From NCBI GenBank assembly GCA_036788295.1, contig DAIQNR010000023.1, positions 1 to 64,000 on the forward strand: a stretch of DNA of 64,000 nucleotides, given 5' to 3'. Under the pieces are notes generated by a model. The model made no database searches. It was given only the letters and a program-made list of their open reading frames with translations, and had not been told where the DNA came from. The stretch is from JAHQVK01 sp036788295 (lineage in GTDB: Bacteria; Myxococcota; Kuafuiibacteriia; Kuafuiibacteriales; Kuafuiibacteriaceae). Position 1 is the stretch's first letter. Each line of letters begins with the position of its first letter. This document shows, in pieces, positions 18,244-26,901 of the stretch. Both the position numbers and the translations under genes were made by a program.

Positions 18244-18852
18244 ATGGGCGGGGTTCTTGCATGCGGAGCTGCGATGTTCGCGCGCGCTGCCCCGCTCGTT
18301 TCGCTCGACCGACGCCCCGCCTCCGTCGCCGCCATCGACGCCCGCTTGTCGGTGTGGGGCCACGCCGCGCGAAAGGCGCTGCAGCTGCGGGCGGTGGCCC
18401 TGTGCGACGGGGCCGCTCTGTTCGCCGAGCGCCACGGGCGGGCCGCGATGCAGGTGGGCGCGGCCGAGGCGGAGCCGGTCGAGGCCCTGCTCGGGATCGA
18501 CGCAGAGCCGCTCGGTCAGCTGGCCGCGGCCCTCCTTCCCGATGCGATCCGGGGCTCCTGCCGGATTCTGTGGGTCGACCCGGTGCGACTGACCGGGACT
18601 CTGCTCGCTGCGCTCGAGCCGGATCTGCGTGCGGCCAAGTTGGAGATCCGCCGACAGCAGGCCCAGCATCGGCGTCGGGCTCGGTTGTGGAGGGACGACC
18701 ATCTGCGGCTCGACGGGCTCCGGGTGGAGGTCGAGGGCCTCAGCGTGCCCCGGGGGGGGCCGACGACGGTCCAAGGGGTGCTCGACGTGCTCGAGCGTTC
18801 GTTTCGTCCAGCGATGTCAGCGGACGGGACTCGCACGCCCGCATCCGGTTGA
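18244..18852 (+). CDS. hypothetical protein
   Basis: A 202-residue open frame from ATG 18244 (or ATG 18274, MFARAAPLVSLDRRP). The translation looks protein-like: alternating helices (VAAIDARLSVWGHAARKALQ), a regular core (LLGIDAEPLGQLAAALLPDAI), and a basic helix (LEIRRQQAQHRRRARLWRDD). I recognise no domain. No signal peptide or membrane helix is apparent. Its last 113 bases overlap the 3' end of the caspase-like gene on the other strand. It lies 59 bases after plsY, on the same strand, and could share its transcript. Confidence 0.5.
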   Translation: MGGVLACGAAMFARAAPLVSLDRRPASVAAIDARLSVWGHAARKALQLRAVALCDGAALFAERHGRAAMQVGAAEAEPVEALLGIDAEPLGQLAAALLPDAIRGSCRILWVDPVRLTGTLLAALEPDLRAAKLEIRRQQAQHRRRARLWRDDHLRLDGLRVEVEGLSVPRGGPTTVQGVLDVLERSFRPAMSADGTRTPASG

Positions 18853-20155
18853 GCAGAGCCCGATCCCGGTCTTCGACGTGGACCCGGCGCCAGACGGCGT
18901 CTGCGACCCAGCTCCATCGGCGCAGTCGAGCCATTTCGACCTGGACGGCGTGCTGCTCCCGCCGGAATGAGCGCGCCCTCTCCACCGCGCGCTCCAAGCG
19001 GCCGTAGATGTCCGGCGCCGAATCCCAGGTCGCCATCACCCCGGCGGCGGCCCCAGCGAGCGCGACCCGCGCCTCGGGGTGAAGTGGATTGGCGAGCACC
19101 GGCCACGCATCGAACATGTGGGCCTGTGCGTCCGCTCGCGCGGCATCTTCGGCCTGCTCCGCCTTTTCGAGCTTGGTCTCGATCTCCTCGAGCCGCTCCC
19201 TCCCATCCAGGACGGCGGCCGTGATCTCGCGAGGGCCAAGGCCGGGAGCGAGCGCGGCGAGGGTGGCTCGCTCCGCTTCATCGGCGAGGCGGAGCAGCAC
19301 GCCCACGGGGATGTCAGCTGGGGTCGACTGGGAACGCAGCCGCTTCTCGAGCCAGATCTCGCTCGAGCGCACGGGCTCGTCGATGGTCGGATCGTGGATG
19401 CGCGCGTAGGCCAGGGCCTCGTCGAGGCGAACCACGCGGTCGCCGTCGAAGTCGGCGGCGCCGTCGAGGCCTTCGGCCAAAGAAGCGAGAAACGCGGCGG
19501 CGCCCAGGGCGCTCGGGTCTGGCGAACACCCCGACGCTTCCCGCTCCGGGGGCGCGGCCGCGACCACGCATCGCACCGGCTCGGCGGGCACGCCCTCGGG
19601 GTTGGCCCCCCGAAAGACAAGGCTCGAGAACCCGCCGGAGAAGCAGTGGCCGAGCACGAAGCTCACCGGCCCCTGGGCGACCCGGTCGAGGTGCTGCGCG
19701 ATCTGCGTCGGGTTCAGCTCCCCCCCCCACACCAGGATCGACCAGGGCACGACGCGGCCGCCCTCGACCCGAGCCCGCCGCCCGTGGCCGGCTCCGATGA
19801 CGATCCCGCCTTCCGATCTTCGGGCGAGCGCTCCGATCGCTTCCATGACCTGACTGGGACGGGCGGCCGCGTCCGGCGTCAGCTCGGTGGGGCGGTAGCG
19901 GACGCCGAGGTTGCGGGCCCAGCCGAAGAGATGGCCCAGGCGGGCGCTGACCGGGTCGAGGTCCGCCATGGCCTGAACGACGGGCTCCGATGCGACTCCG
20001 GTCCCGAACAACAGGCGGGAGCGGCCCCGAAAACGCTCGGAGAGTCGGCCGAGGTCGGCCTCGACCGAAGCGGGGGTCTGAACGGCGTTTGGGCCGCCTC
20101 CGAACAGCAAGAGCTCGGGCGTGTTGGACGCAAGCGCGACGACCAGGGCGAGCAT
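18740..20155 (-). CDS. exported caspase-like / C13-type cysteine peptidase with EF-hand-like loop
   Basis: A 471-residue protein. Residues 1-20 (MLALVVALASNTPELLLFGG) look like a short signal or membrane anchor. The caspase-hemoglobinase fold dyad is visible: His124 in VIGAGHGRR and Cys171 in VLGHCFSGGFSS, spaced as in C13 and caspase-like peptidases. A calcium-binding EF-hand-like loop (DFDGDRVVRLDE, residues 235-246) follows, with Asp at positions 1, 3 and 5 and Glu at 12; such loops also occur in calcium-dependent metacaspases. The C-terminal half is helical. The start lies 12 bases after the stop of the coiled-coil membrane protein gene, so the two are probably one operon. The last 113 bases overlap a gene on the other strand. 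Peptidase activity is inferred from the dyad; the substrate is unknown. Confidence 0.7.
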   Translation of the reverse strand: MLALVVALASNTPELLLFGGGPNAVQTPASVEADLGRLSERFRGRSRLLFGTGVASEPVVQAMADLDPVSARLGHLFGWARNLGVRYRPTELTPDAAARPSQVMEAIGALARRSEGGIVIGAGHGRRARVEGGRVVPWSILVWGGELNPTQIAQHLDRVAQGPVSFVLGHCFSGGFSSLVFRGANPEGVPAEPVRCVVAAAPPEREASGCSPDPSALGAAAFLASLAEGLDGAADFDGDRVVRLDEALAYARIHDPTIDEPVRSSEIWLEKRLRSQSTPADIPVGVLLRLADEAERATLAALAPGLGPREITAAVLDGRERLEEIETKLEKAEQAEDAARADAQAHMFDAWPVLANPLHPEARVALAGAAAGVMATWDSAPDIYGRLERAVERARSFRREQHAVQVEMARLRRWSWVADAVWRRVHVEDRDRALLNRMRACESRPLTSLDETNARARRAPLGPSSAPPGAR

Positions 20156-20167
20156 CCCGGCCGCCGC

Positions 20168-21538
20168 TCACGAGGGACGAGACGCCGGATCGCCGTCTGG
20201 GGCCTCCACCGCCAGGCCGATCTCGGACCTCTCGTCGTCAGGGGGGGCGACCTCGGCCGGCTCGATTGCAGCGGCTTCGCTTGGTGCGATGGCGGCTTCG
20301 CTTGGTGCGATGGCGGCTTCGCGTGCCACCGGCTCCGGGTCCTCCGGTGTCGGTTCCCGCGCCCGCTCCAGCGGCTCCGGCTCCCCTCCGTGGGCCTCTC
20401 GGGGGTCCGCCGACTCGTCGGGCGCGCTCTGCTCGGTGGCCGCGCTCGGGTCCAGCGACAGCTCATCGCCCGGCGACTCCGGCTCCAAAGGCGCTTCCGG
20501 GGTGACCGGGGCGGGCTCGGCCTCGGCCGCGGCTTTCTGGTCTCGGGTTTCGGATGGGGCCGGCTCGGGGACGTCGTTCTCGGGCTCGGCGGTGAGCACC
20601 GAATCGACCATCGCGGCCGCAGCCGGCCGCTCGGTGACCGTTTCGGCGACTCGAGCGGCGTCAACGGCGGGCCAGGCGTCTCCTGGTTCGGGCCGTTCGG
20701 TCACGGCCTCCGGTCGCTTGCCCCGGCCCCGACCTCGGGCTGGGCGGGGAACCAGCTCTTCGGGGCCCTTCGCCCCCTCGTAGCGGCGGCGCAGGCTGGC
20801 CAGGCGGTCCTCCGCCAGCTCGAGGTGGCCCTTGATGACCTGGTAGGCGGCGTGGTCGTTCGACGCCCGCCTCTGGGCTGCTTCGACCCGGGCCTCGAGC
20901 TTCTCGATCGTCTTTTGCAGGGTCCGCTGCTGCTGCCGGGCCGCGGTTTGCGCCGCCTCGAGCTCTTGTGCGAGCTGCTCGGCCCTAGCTCCCTCCGGTT
21001 CCGCCTTGGCCGGGCTCTCGGCTGGGGTGGCGGTCTGGGCCGGCGAGCGCTCTGCCAACGCCGCAGCCCGGGCGGAAGCCGCAGCGAGGCGCTCCGTCTC
21101 GGCCCGCAGCCGGACCACTTCGGCTCGCGCCTCGAGCAGCTGTCGCTCGAACTCTTCGACCGTCTCCCGGTGCCGGGCTTCGAGCTCTCGGCTCGACACT
21201 CGGACCACCTGCGCCGCGCTGGTCGTCGGCTCTGGCTCCGGCTCGGCGAGCCGGGGCTCGGGGCCGCGGCGTCGCTTGGCCGGGCGCGGCTCCTGCGCCG
21301 CCCGGAGCTTCTCGAGCTTCGCTTTGGCGCGTTCGAGCTGCTCTTGGAGCTGCTCGGTCGCCGCGCTCCGGCGCTGCCCGTCCTTTCGAGCGTCGGCGAG
21401 CGCTTGCCTGGCCGTGCTCGCTTCGGCCTGAGCGGCCTGCACCTCGGCCCGGGCCCGAGCTACCTGGTTGTAAAAGTACACCGCGGCCGCGGCGGCGGCG
21501 GCGAACAGCGACAGAAGGATCAACTGCGATTCGTTCAT
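20168..21538 (-). CDS. membrane-anchored coiled-coil protein with acidic repeat tail
   Basis: A 456-residue protein with one N-terminal membrane helix (LILLSLFAAAAAAAVYFYNQ, residues 6-25), then a long coiled coil (about 28-95 and 120-255, rich in Ala, Glu, Arg and Leu), a basic stretch (RPARGRGRGKRP), and an acidic Pro/Glu-rich tail. The tail holds a short tandem repeat (EAAIAPS twice) encoded by 21-base repeats. No enzyme domain is visible. The arrangement suggests a cytoplasmic scaffold or tether fixed at the inner membrane. It lies directly upstream of the caspase-like gene and is a candidate partner or substrate. Low sequence complexity makes any homology call unsafe. Confidence 0.65.
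   Translation of the reverse strand: MNESQLILLSLFAAAAAAAVYFYNQVARARAEVQAAQAEASTARQALADARKDGQRRSAATEQLQEQLERAKAKLEKLRAAQEPRPAKRRRGPEPRLAEPEPEPTTSAAQVVRVSSRELEARHRETVEEFERQLLEARAEVVRLRAETERLAAASARAAALAERSPAQTATPAESPAKAEPEGARAEQLAQELEAAQTAARQQQRTLQKTIEKLEARVEAAQRRASNDHAAYQVIKGHLELAEDRLASLRRRYEGAKGPEELVPRPARGRGRGKRPEAVTERPEPGDAWPAVDAARVAETVTERPAAAAMVDSVLTAEPENDVPEPAPSETRDQKAAAEAEPAPVTPEAPLEPESPGDELSLDPSAATEQSAPDESADPREAHGGEPEPLERAREPTPEDPEPVAREAAIAPSEAAIAPSEAAAIEPAEVAPPDDERSEIGLAVEAPDGDPASRPS
20271..20322. repeat. 21-base tandem repeat, 2.5 copies, within the coiled-coil protein gene
   Basis: The unit gcggcttcgcttggtgcgat plus g occupies 20271-20291 and 20292-20312, with a partial third copy at 20313-20322. 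The length is a multiple of three, so the frame is kept and the protein repeats seven residues. Copy number could vary between strains. Confidence 0.9.
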
Positions 21539-21652
21539 CTTCGACCGGGGTGACCGGGACTATCAACCCTCGAAGGGGTCGGCAAGCGCGACGGGGACCG
21601 GTCTACCCCCGTGGTGCCCGGGCCGGACCGTGGGTCATGATCCTCCTCGCCG

Positions 21653-24298
21653 ATGGAGCTTCGCGCGGAGGACCAAGCGCTCGCCGCGCACCTGCTCGCC
21701 TCGGCCGCGGTCCCGCTCGAGTTCTTGCTCGCGGCGATGGCCGACGCGGCCCGTCGGTCGGTCGACCTCGGGGCGTGCCTGCTCGACGCCGGCGCCATCG
21801 ACGCCGAGGACCTCGCCGCCCACCGGGCCGCCAGCGCCCGGTTCGCGCGTCGCAGCGCCGACACGGTCCCGGACCTTGCGACGGTCCGCCGGACGCCCGC
21901 CGACCGCAGGACGCCCAAAGACCGGACGCCAGAGACTTGGATCCCGGGCGAGCCGAGGGCCTCGGCCCCTCTCGGCCCGGTCCCGGTCTCCGCCCATCGG
22001 TACGAGGTCCTCGACGAGATCGGCCGCGGGGGCATGGGCCGGATCCTCCGGGCCCGAGACACCGAGATCGGGCGGGAGGTCGCGCTCAAGGTGCTGCATG
22101 GCGGCGGGGCCGCCCCGGAGAGCGCCGTGCGGCGGTTCTGGATCGAGGTGCAGGCGACCGGACAGCTCGAGCACCCCTCCATCATCCCCGTGCACGACGT
22201 GGGGAGGCTGCCCTCGGGCGAGCTGTTCTACGTCATGAAGGTCCTCTCCGGTCGCTCGCTCGCGGACATCCTCGATGCGCTCATCGCGAACGAGCCGGAG
22301 ACCGTCGCCGACTTCGGGATCCTGCAGCTGGTCCCCGTGCTCCGGCAGGTCGCCTACGCGGTCGCCTTCGCTCACGCCCACGGGGTCATCCACCGGGACA
22401 TCAAGCCGGCCAACATCATGGTGGGGCGGTTCGGCGAGGCGATCCTCATCGATTGGGGCTTGGCCAAGATCCTCGGCCCGAGCTTCGCAACCGAGCTTTC
22501 GGAGGGGCAGCGGCCGGTCGTGCAGCGCGGCCGTCACGCGGCGGCCGAGACCGCCTCCGGAACCATCACCGGGACCCCTCAATACATGGCGCCCGAAGCC
22601 ACGGAGGGGCGGCCGGACGCGATCCGCCCCAAAGTGGACGTCTACGGGCTCGGCGCCGTCCTGTACGAGGTCCTCACCCTGCAGCCTCCCTTTGCCGACG
22701 AGGGCTTCGTCTCGACGGTGATGAAGGTCAGGGCTCGGGATTTCCTGCCACCATCGCTCGCCGCCCCTCACCGAGACGTCCCCGACGCCCTCGAGCGGCT
22801 GTGCTTGCGCGCGATGGCCGCCGATCCGGACGAGCGACCCACCGCCCGCGAGCTCGCCGACGAGCTGGGACGGATCCTCGAAGGCCGGCAGGAGCTGCAG
22901 CGAAAGCAACGGGAGGCGGCGGACCGGGTGGCGGAGGGGGCGCTCGCGGTGCGGCGATGGCAGGCCCTGCGACGTGATCTGAGAGAGGCCGAGGCGGCGG
23001 CCCGCCGGCTCGCTCGTTCGGTGCCGCCCCACGCTCCGGTCCAGGAGAAGAGGCGGCTGTGGCAGGTCGAGGATCGAGTGGCCGACCTCGAGGTGGAGGC
23101 GGTGGGCGCGTTCGAAGAGGCGGAGGCCACGTTCGCCCGGGCGCTGGGCGAGGTCCCGGACGACCGGGCCGCCCGCGCCGCGCTCGCGTCGCTGTACTTC
23201 GACCGCTTCGTCGAGGCCGAGCAGGCTCGGGACCGAGGTGGGCAGCGCTACTACCGCCAGCTCGTCGCTCGCTACGACGACGGTGGGTGGGCGCGGCGCC
23301 TCGATGGCGAGGCGAGCCTGATCGTCAGCACCGAGCCGAGCGGGGCCCCGATGAAGCTCGCCCGCTACGAGCTCGAGGCGAGGACGCTCGTACCTCGACC
23401 CCTACCCGCCGCGCTCGGGCGCCTGCAGCGCTTCCCGAGCCTTCCCATCGGCAGCTACCTGCTCATCATCGAGCCGCCGGGCGAGCTGCCCGTCGTGCGG
23501 CCGGTGCTGCTCGGCCGGTCCGAATCGGTGGAGGTCCACGTCCGCCTCCGCCGCCGGCAAGAGGTGGGGGAGGGCTTCGTGCTCGTGCCCGCCGGTCCGG
23601 CGATCCTCGGCGGAGACCCGGTGGCCCACGGCGCCCTCGAGCGTCGGGTGGCCCACGTGCCCGAATTCTGCATCGCCCGGTTCCCGGTGACCTGCGCCGA
23701 GTACCTCGTGTTCCTGAATTCGGTGGCGCAGGAGGACTTGCAAAGAGCGCTGCGCCACGCCCCTCGGGCTCCCGGGTCCGAGGCCGGTTGGTGGCGGTTC
23801 GACCGCGCGAGCCGGCGCTTCGCCCACCCGGGGCGGTCTCCGAGCGGCCGCGGCTGGGTCGGCGAACTGCCGGTGAACGGGGTGTCGTACCTGGACGCGC
23901 TCGCCTACATCGAGTGGCGCCGAGGTCTGACCGGCGAGCGCCTTCGGCTGCCGAAGGAGGACGAGTGGGAGAAAGCGGCCCGCGGGGTGGACGGGCGCAT
24001 CTTCCCCTGGGGCGACCACTTCGATCCCACGTTCTGCAAGATGAAGCTCTCCCGCAACGAGCCCCACCCCGAGCCCGAGCCGGTGGGGCGGTTCCCGACC
24101 GATGTCTCTCCGTACGGGGCCCGGGACTTCGCGGGCGGCGTCCGAGAGCTGTGCGTCGCCGACACCGGGCCGGTGATGCGAGGGGGCTGCTGGCACGACA
24201 CCGGCCTGTTCTGCCGGGTCGCGTTTCGGCACCTCACGCAACCGGACTTCGTGAACTCAGGGCTCGGGTTTCGGCTCGCAAAAGACCTCGACGGCTGA
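21653..24298 (+). CDS. Ser/Thr protein kinase fused to a formylglycine-generating-enzyme (SUMF1-type) domain
   Basis: An 881-residue protein. Residues about 117-415 form a Hanks kinase: glycine loop IGRGGMGRILRA, lysine in EVALKVLH, catalytic loop HRDIKPANIM, metal motif DWG (instead of DFG) in LIDWGLAKI, and GTPQYMAPEAT. Residues about 420-550 are helical. Residues about 553-635 look like a PEGA-type stalk (LIVSTEPSGAPMK). Residues about 640-875 are a SUMF1/FGE domain (FVLVPAGPAILGGDP, FPVTCAEYLVFLN, LRLPKEDEWEKAARG, FPWGDHF, VMRGGCWHD, GLGFRLAKD). No membrane helix is apparent. Such fusions are typical of Planctomycetes and Myxococcota. The FGE part may bind sugars or proteins rather than make formylglycine. 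It ends 9 bases before the convergent sigma-factor gene. Confidence 0.9.
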   Translation: MELRAEDQALAAHLLASAAVPLEFLLAAMADAARRSVDLGACLLDAGAIDAEDLAAHRAASARFARRSADTVPDLATVRRTPADRRTPKDRTPETWIPGEPRASAPLGPVPVSAHRYEVLDEIGRGGMGRILRARDTEIGREVALKVLHGGGAAPESAVRRFWIEVQATGQLEHPSIIPVHDVGRLPSGELFYVMKVLSGRSLADILDALIANEPETVADFGILQLVPVLRQVAYAVAFAHAHGVIHRDIKPANIMVGRFGEAILIDWGLAKILGPSFATELSEGQRPVVQRGRHAAAETASGTITGTPQYMAPEATEGRPDAIRPKVDVYGLGAVLYEVLTLQPPFADEGFVSTVMKVRARDFLPPSLAAPHRDVPDALERLCLRAMAADPDERPTARELADELGRILEGRQELQRKQREAADRVAEGALAVRRWQALRRDLREAEAAARRLARSVPPHAPVQEKRRLWQVEDRVADLEVEAVGAFEEAEATFARALGEVPDDRAARAALASLYFDRFVEAEQARDRGGQRYYRQLVARYDDGGWARRLDGEASLIVSTEPSGAPMKLARYELEARTLVPRPLPAALGRLQRFPSLPIGSYLLIIEPPGELPVVRPVLLGRSESVEVHVRLRRRQEVGEGFVLVPAGPAILGGDPVAHGALERRVAHVPEFCIARFPVTCAEYLVFLNSVAQEDLQRALRHAPRAPGSEAGWWRFDRASRRFAHPGRSPSGRGWVGELPVNGVSYLDALAYIEWRRGLTGERLRLPKEDEWEKAARGVDGRIFPWGDHFDPTFCKMKLSRNEPHPEPEPVGRFPTDVSPYGARDFAGGVRELCVADTGPVMRGGCWHDTGLFCRVAFRHLTQPDFVNSGLGFRLAKDLDG

Positions 24299-24307
24299 CC
24301 CCAGAGG

Positions 24308-24916
24308 TCACCTCGGGGCCGGTCGGTCCAGGGAAGCGAGGAACAGCCGGGCCTCGGTCCGGATCGCGTAGGTCGCGTCGTAGATCCTCTGCGGGGTGAC
24401 GCCCAGGCGTTCGGCGATGTCCGAGTTGTCGAGCTCGTCGTCGTACTTGAACACGAAAACGAGCCACTGGCGGGGAGCGAGCTTCGCTTCGAGGTGGGCG
24501 CGGAGGCGGCGGCCGAGCTGCCTGGCCTCGGCGTCCCGCTCGGGATCGCGGAGCTCGGGCGGCAGCCCCGAACCCTGCTCGTCGAGCGAGACGTGGGGGA
24601 TGAAGGTGCGGCGGAGCCGGGCCTGCTCAGCGAGGAGGCTTCGGGTCGTCATGCGAACGTAGCTCTCGAGCGGACCCCGGTTCGGGTCGAAGTTCATCAG
24701 GCGCCGCCACCGATCGGCGCTGAGCCGCTCCCAGACGAGCTGCACGAGGTCGTCCGGCTCGATCGCTCCAAGACCCCGGGGCGCCATCCCGCGAACGGTC
24801 GAGCGAATCACCGGCTCGACCCGCTCCACCAGCGCCTTCGACGCGGCGAGGTCCGGCGCGAGCCGCCCTCGCGCTCGTCGGATGAGATCCACGTCGGGGT
24901 CGATCACCGCTGTCAC
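24308..24916 (-). CDS. ECF-type RNA polymerase sigma factor
   Basis: A 202-residue sigma factor of the ECF size class. Region 2 is at about 30-95 (GAIEPDDLVQLVWERL, FDPNRGPLESYVRMTTRSLLAEQARLRR), and region 4 at about 140-195 (LAPRQWLVFVFKYDDELDNSDIAERLGVTPQRIYDATYAIRTEA), with a helix-turn-helix for the -35 element. The GTG at 24916 starts the frame; an alternative lies a few codons in. It follows the small membrane protein gene by 36 bases on the same strand; that protein is the likely anti-sigma partner. The sigma factor would be held at the membrane until a signal frees it. Targets are unknown; the divergent HtrA protease gene is an obvious candidate for an envelope-stress regulon. Confidence 0.88.
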   Translation of the reverse strand: MTAVIDPDVDLIRRARGRLAPDLAASKALVERVEPVIRSTVRGMAPRGLGAIEPDDLVQLVWERLSADRWRRLMNFDPNRGPLESYVRMTTRSLLAEQARLRRTFIPHVSLDEQGSGLPPELRDPERDAEARQLGRRLRAHLEAKLAPRQWLVFVFKYDDELDNSDIAERLGVTPQRIYDATYAIRTEARLFLASLDRPAPR

Positions 24917-24952
24917 GAGCGGGAGTCGAGCAGGAGCGAGGGACAGCAGAGG

Positions 24953-25324
24953 TCACGGCGCCACCGCGGGGGGCGGCGCGCGCCGGCACGGTCCTCTCGA
25001 GACCCCGACCCCGAGCGCGACCGCGAGGAGCGCCGCGACCAGAAACCCTCGGCGGTCGCCGGCGCGGGTCAGCCGGCGCAGCCGCTCGGCCATCGGTCCC
25101 TCGTCGAGCGGATGCGCCACCCATGCCAGGCGGGCGCGGAGCCGATGGTCGCTCGCGAGCCGTCGCTCGAGCGCCTCGGCCTCGGCCGGGTCGAGCTCGC
25201 CCGCCCGGTAGGCGGCGAGCATCGCGTCCGGCGGGGCATCCGGCGACATCGAGCCCGTCCGGGCTCGACCCGCGGCGGCGAGCAGCCGGTCGATCCGCTC
25301 GCCGGGCCAAAGGTCCTCGTCCAT
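24953..25324 (-). CDS. small membrane protein, putative anti-sigma factor
   Basis: A 123-residue protein with one C-terminal membrane helix (GFLVAALLAVALGVGVS). The N-terminal part, LAAYRAGELDPAEAEALERRLASDHRLRARLAWV, has the spacing of the anti-sigma zinc-finger (ZAS) helix pair but lacks its His and Cys ligands. The ATG at 25324 gives MDEDLWPGERIDRLL; a TTG two codons upstream is less likely. It lies directly upstream of the ECF sigma gene, as anti-sigma factors often do. The role is inferred from size, topology and neighbour. Its short periplasmic tail (about 12 residues) is too small to be a sensory domain, so signal input would have to come from another protein. Confidence 0.6.
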   Translation of the reverse strand: MDEDLWPGERIDRLLAAAGRARTGSMSPDAPPDAMLAAYRAGELDPAEAEALERRLASDHRLRARLAWVAHPLDEGPMAERLRRLTRAGDRRGFLVAALLAVALGVGVSRGPCRRAPPPAVAP

Positions 25325-25437
25325 GCCCAAGGTACGCGGGCACCGGCCGTGGTCTCGGATCCATTTGTCGAATCTTCTTCGGGGGCGCCCCCCGCCTGGA
25401 CCGACGCCGGCTCCTTGGGGCCCGGGCAGAAAGAGGG

Positions 25438-25453
25438 CCAGCGTCGTCGCTGG
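25438..25453. promoter_or_regulatory. inverted repeat CCAGCG-TCGT-CGCTGG in divergent intergenic region
   Basis: A perfect 6-base inverted repeat with a 4-base centre, in the 257-base region between the anti-sigma-like gene and htrA. It could be a hairpin or a regulator-binding site. A second perfect inverted repeat, CGCCGC-CA-GCGGCG, lies at 25512-25525. The region has no other coding evidence and should contain promoters in both directions. Confidence 0.35.
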
Positions 25454-25581
25454 TGGTGGCGCGAGGAGGGGGCATACCGAGCGTCCTTGATCGACGAGAG
25501 AGAAGCGGCGACGCCGCCAGCGGCGGCGAGGGCCGGCGAGATTGTGCTGATAAATTCCGCCCGGGCCCTTAGGCCTCGGGC

Positions 25582-26850
<1,269 letters not shown>

Positions 26851-26901
26851 CCGAGGTCAGGGCGCTTGTCAGCGGTTGGAGCCCGGGTCGAGGCTCTGCG
26901 G

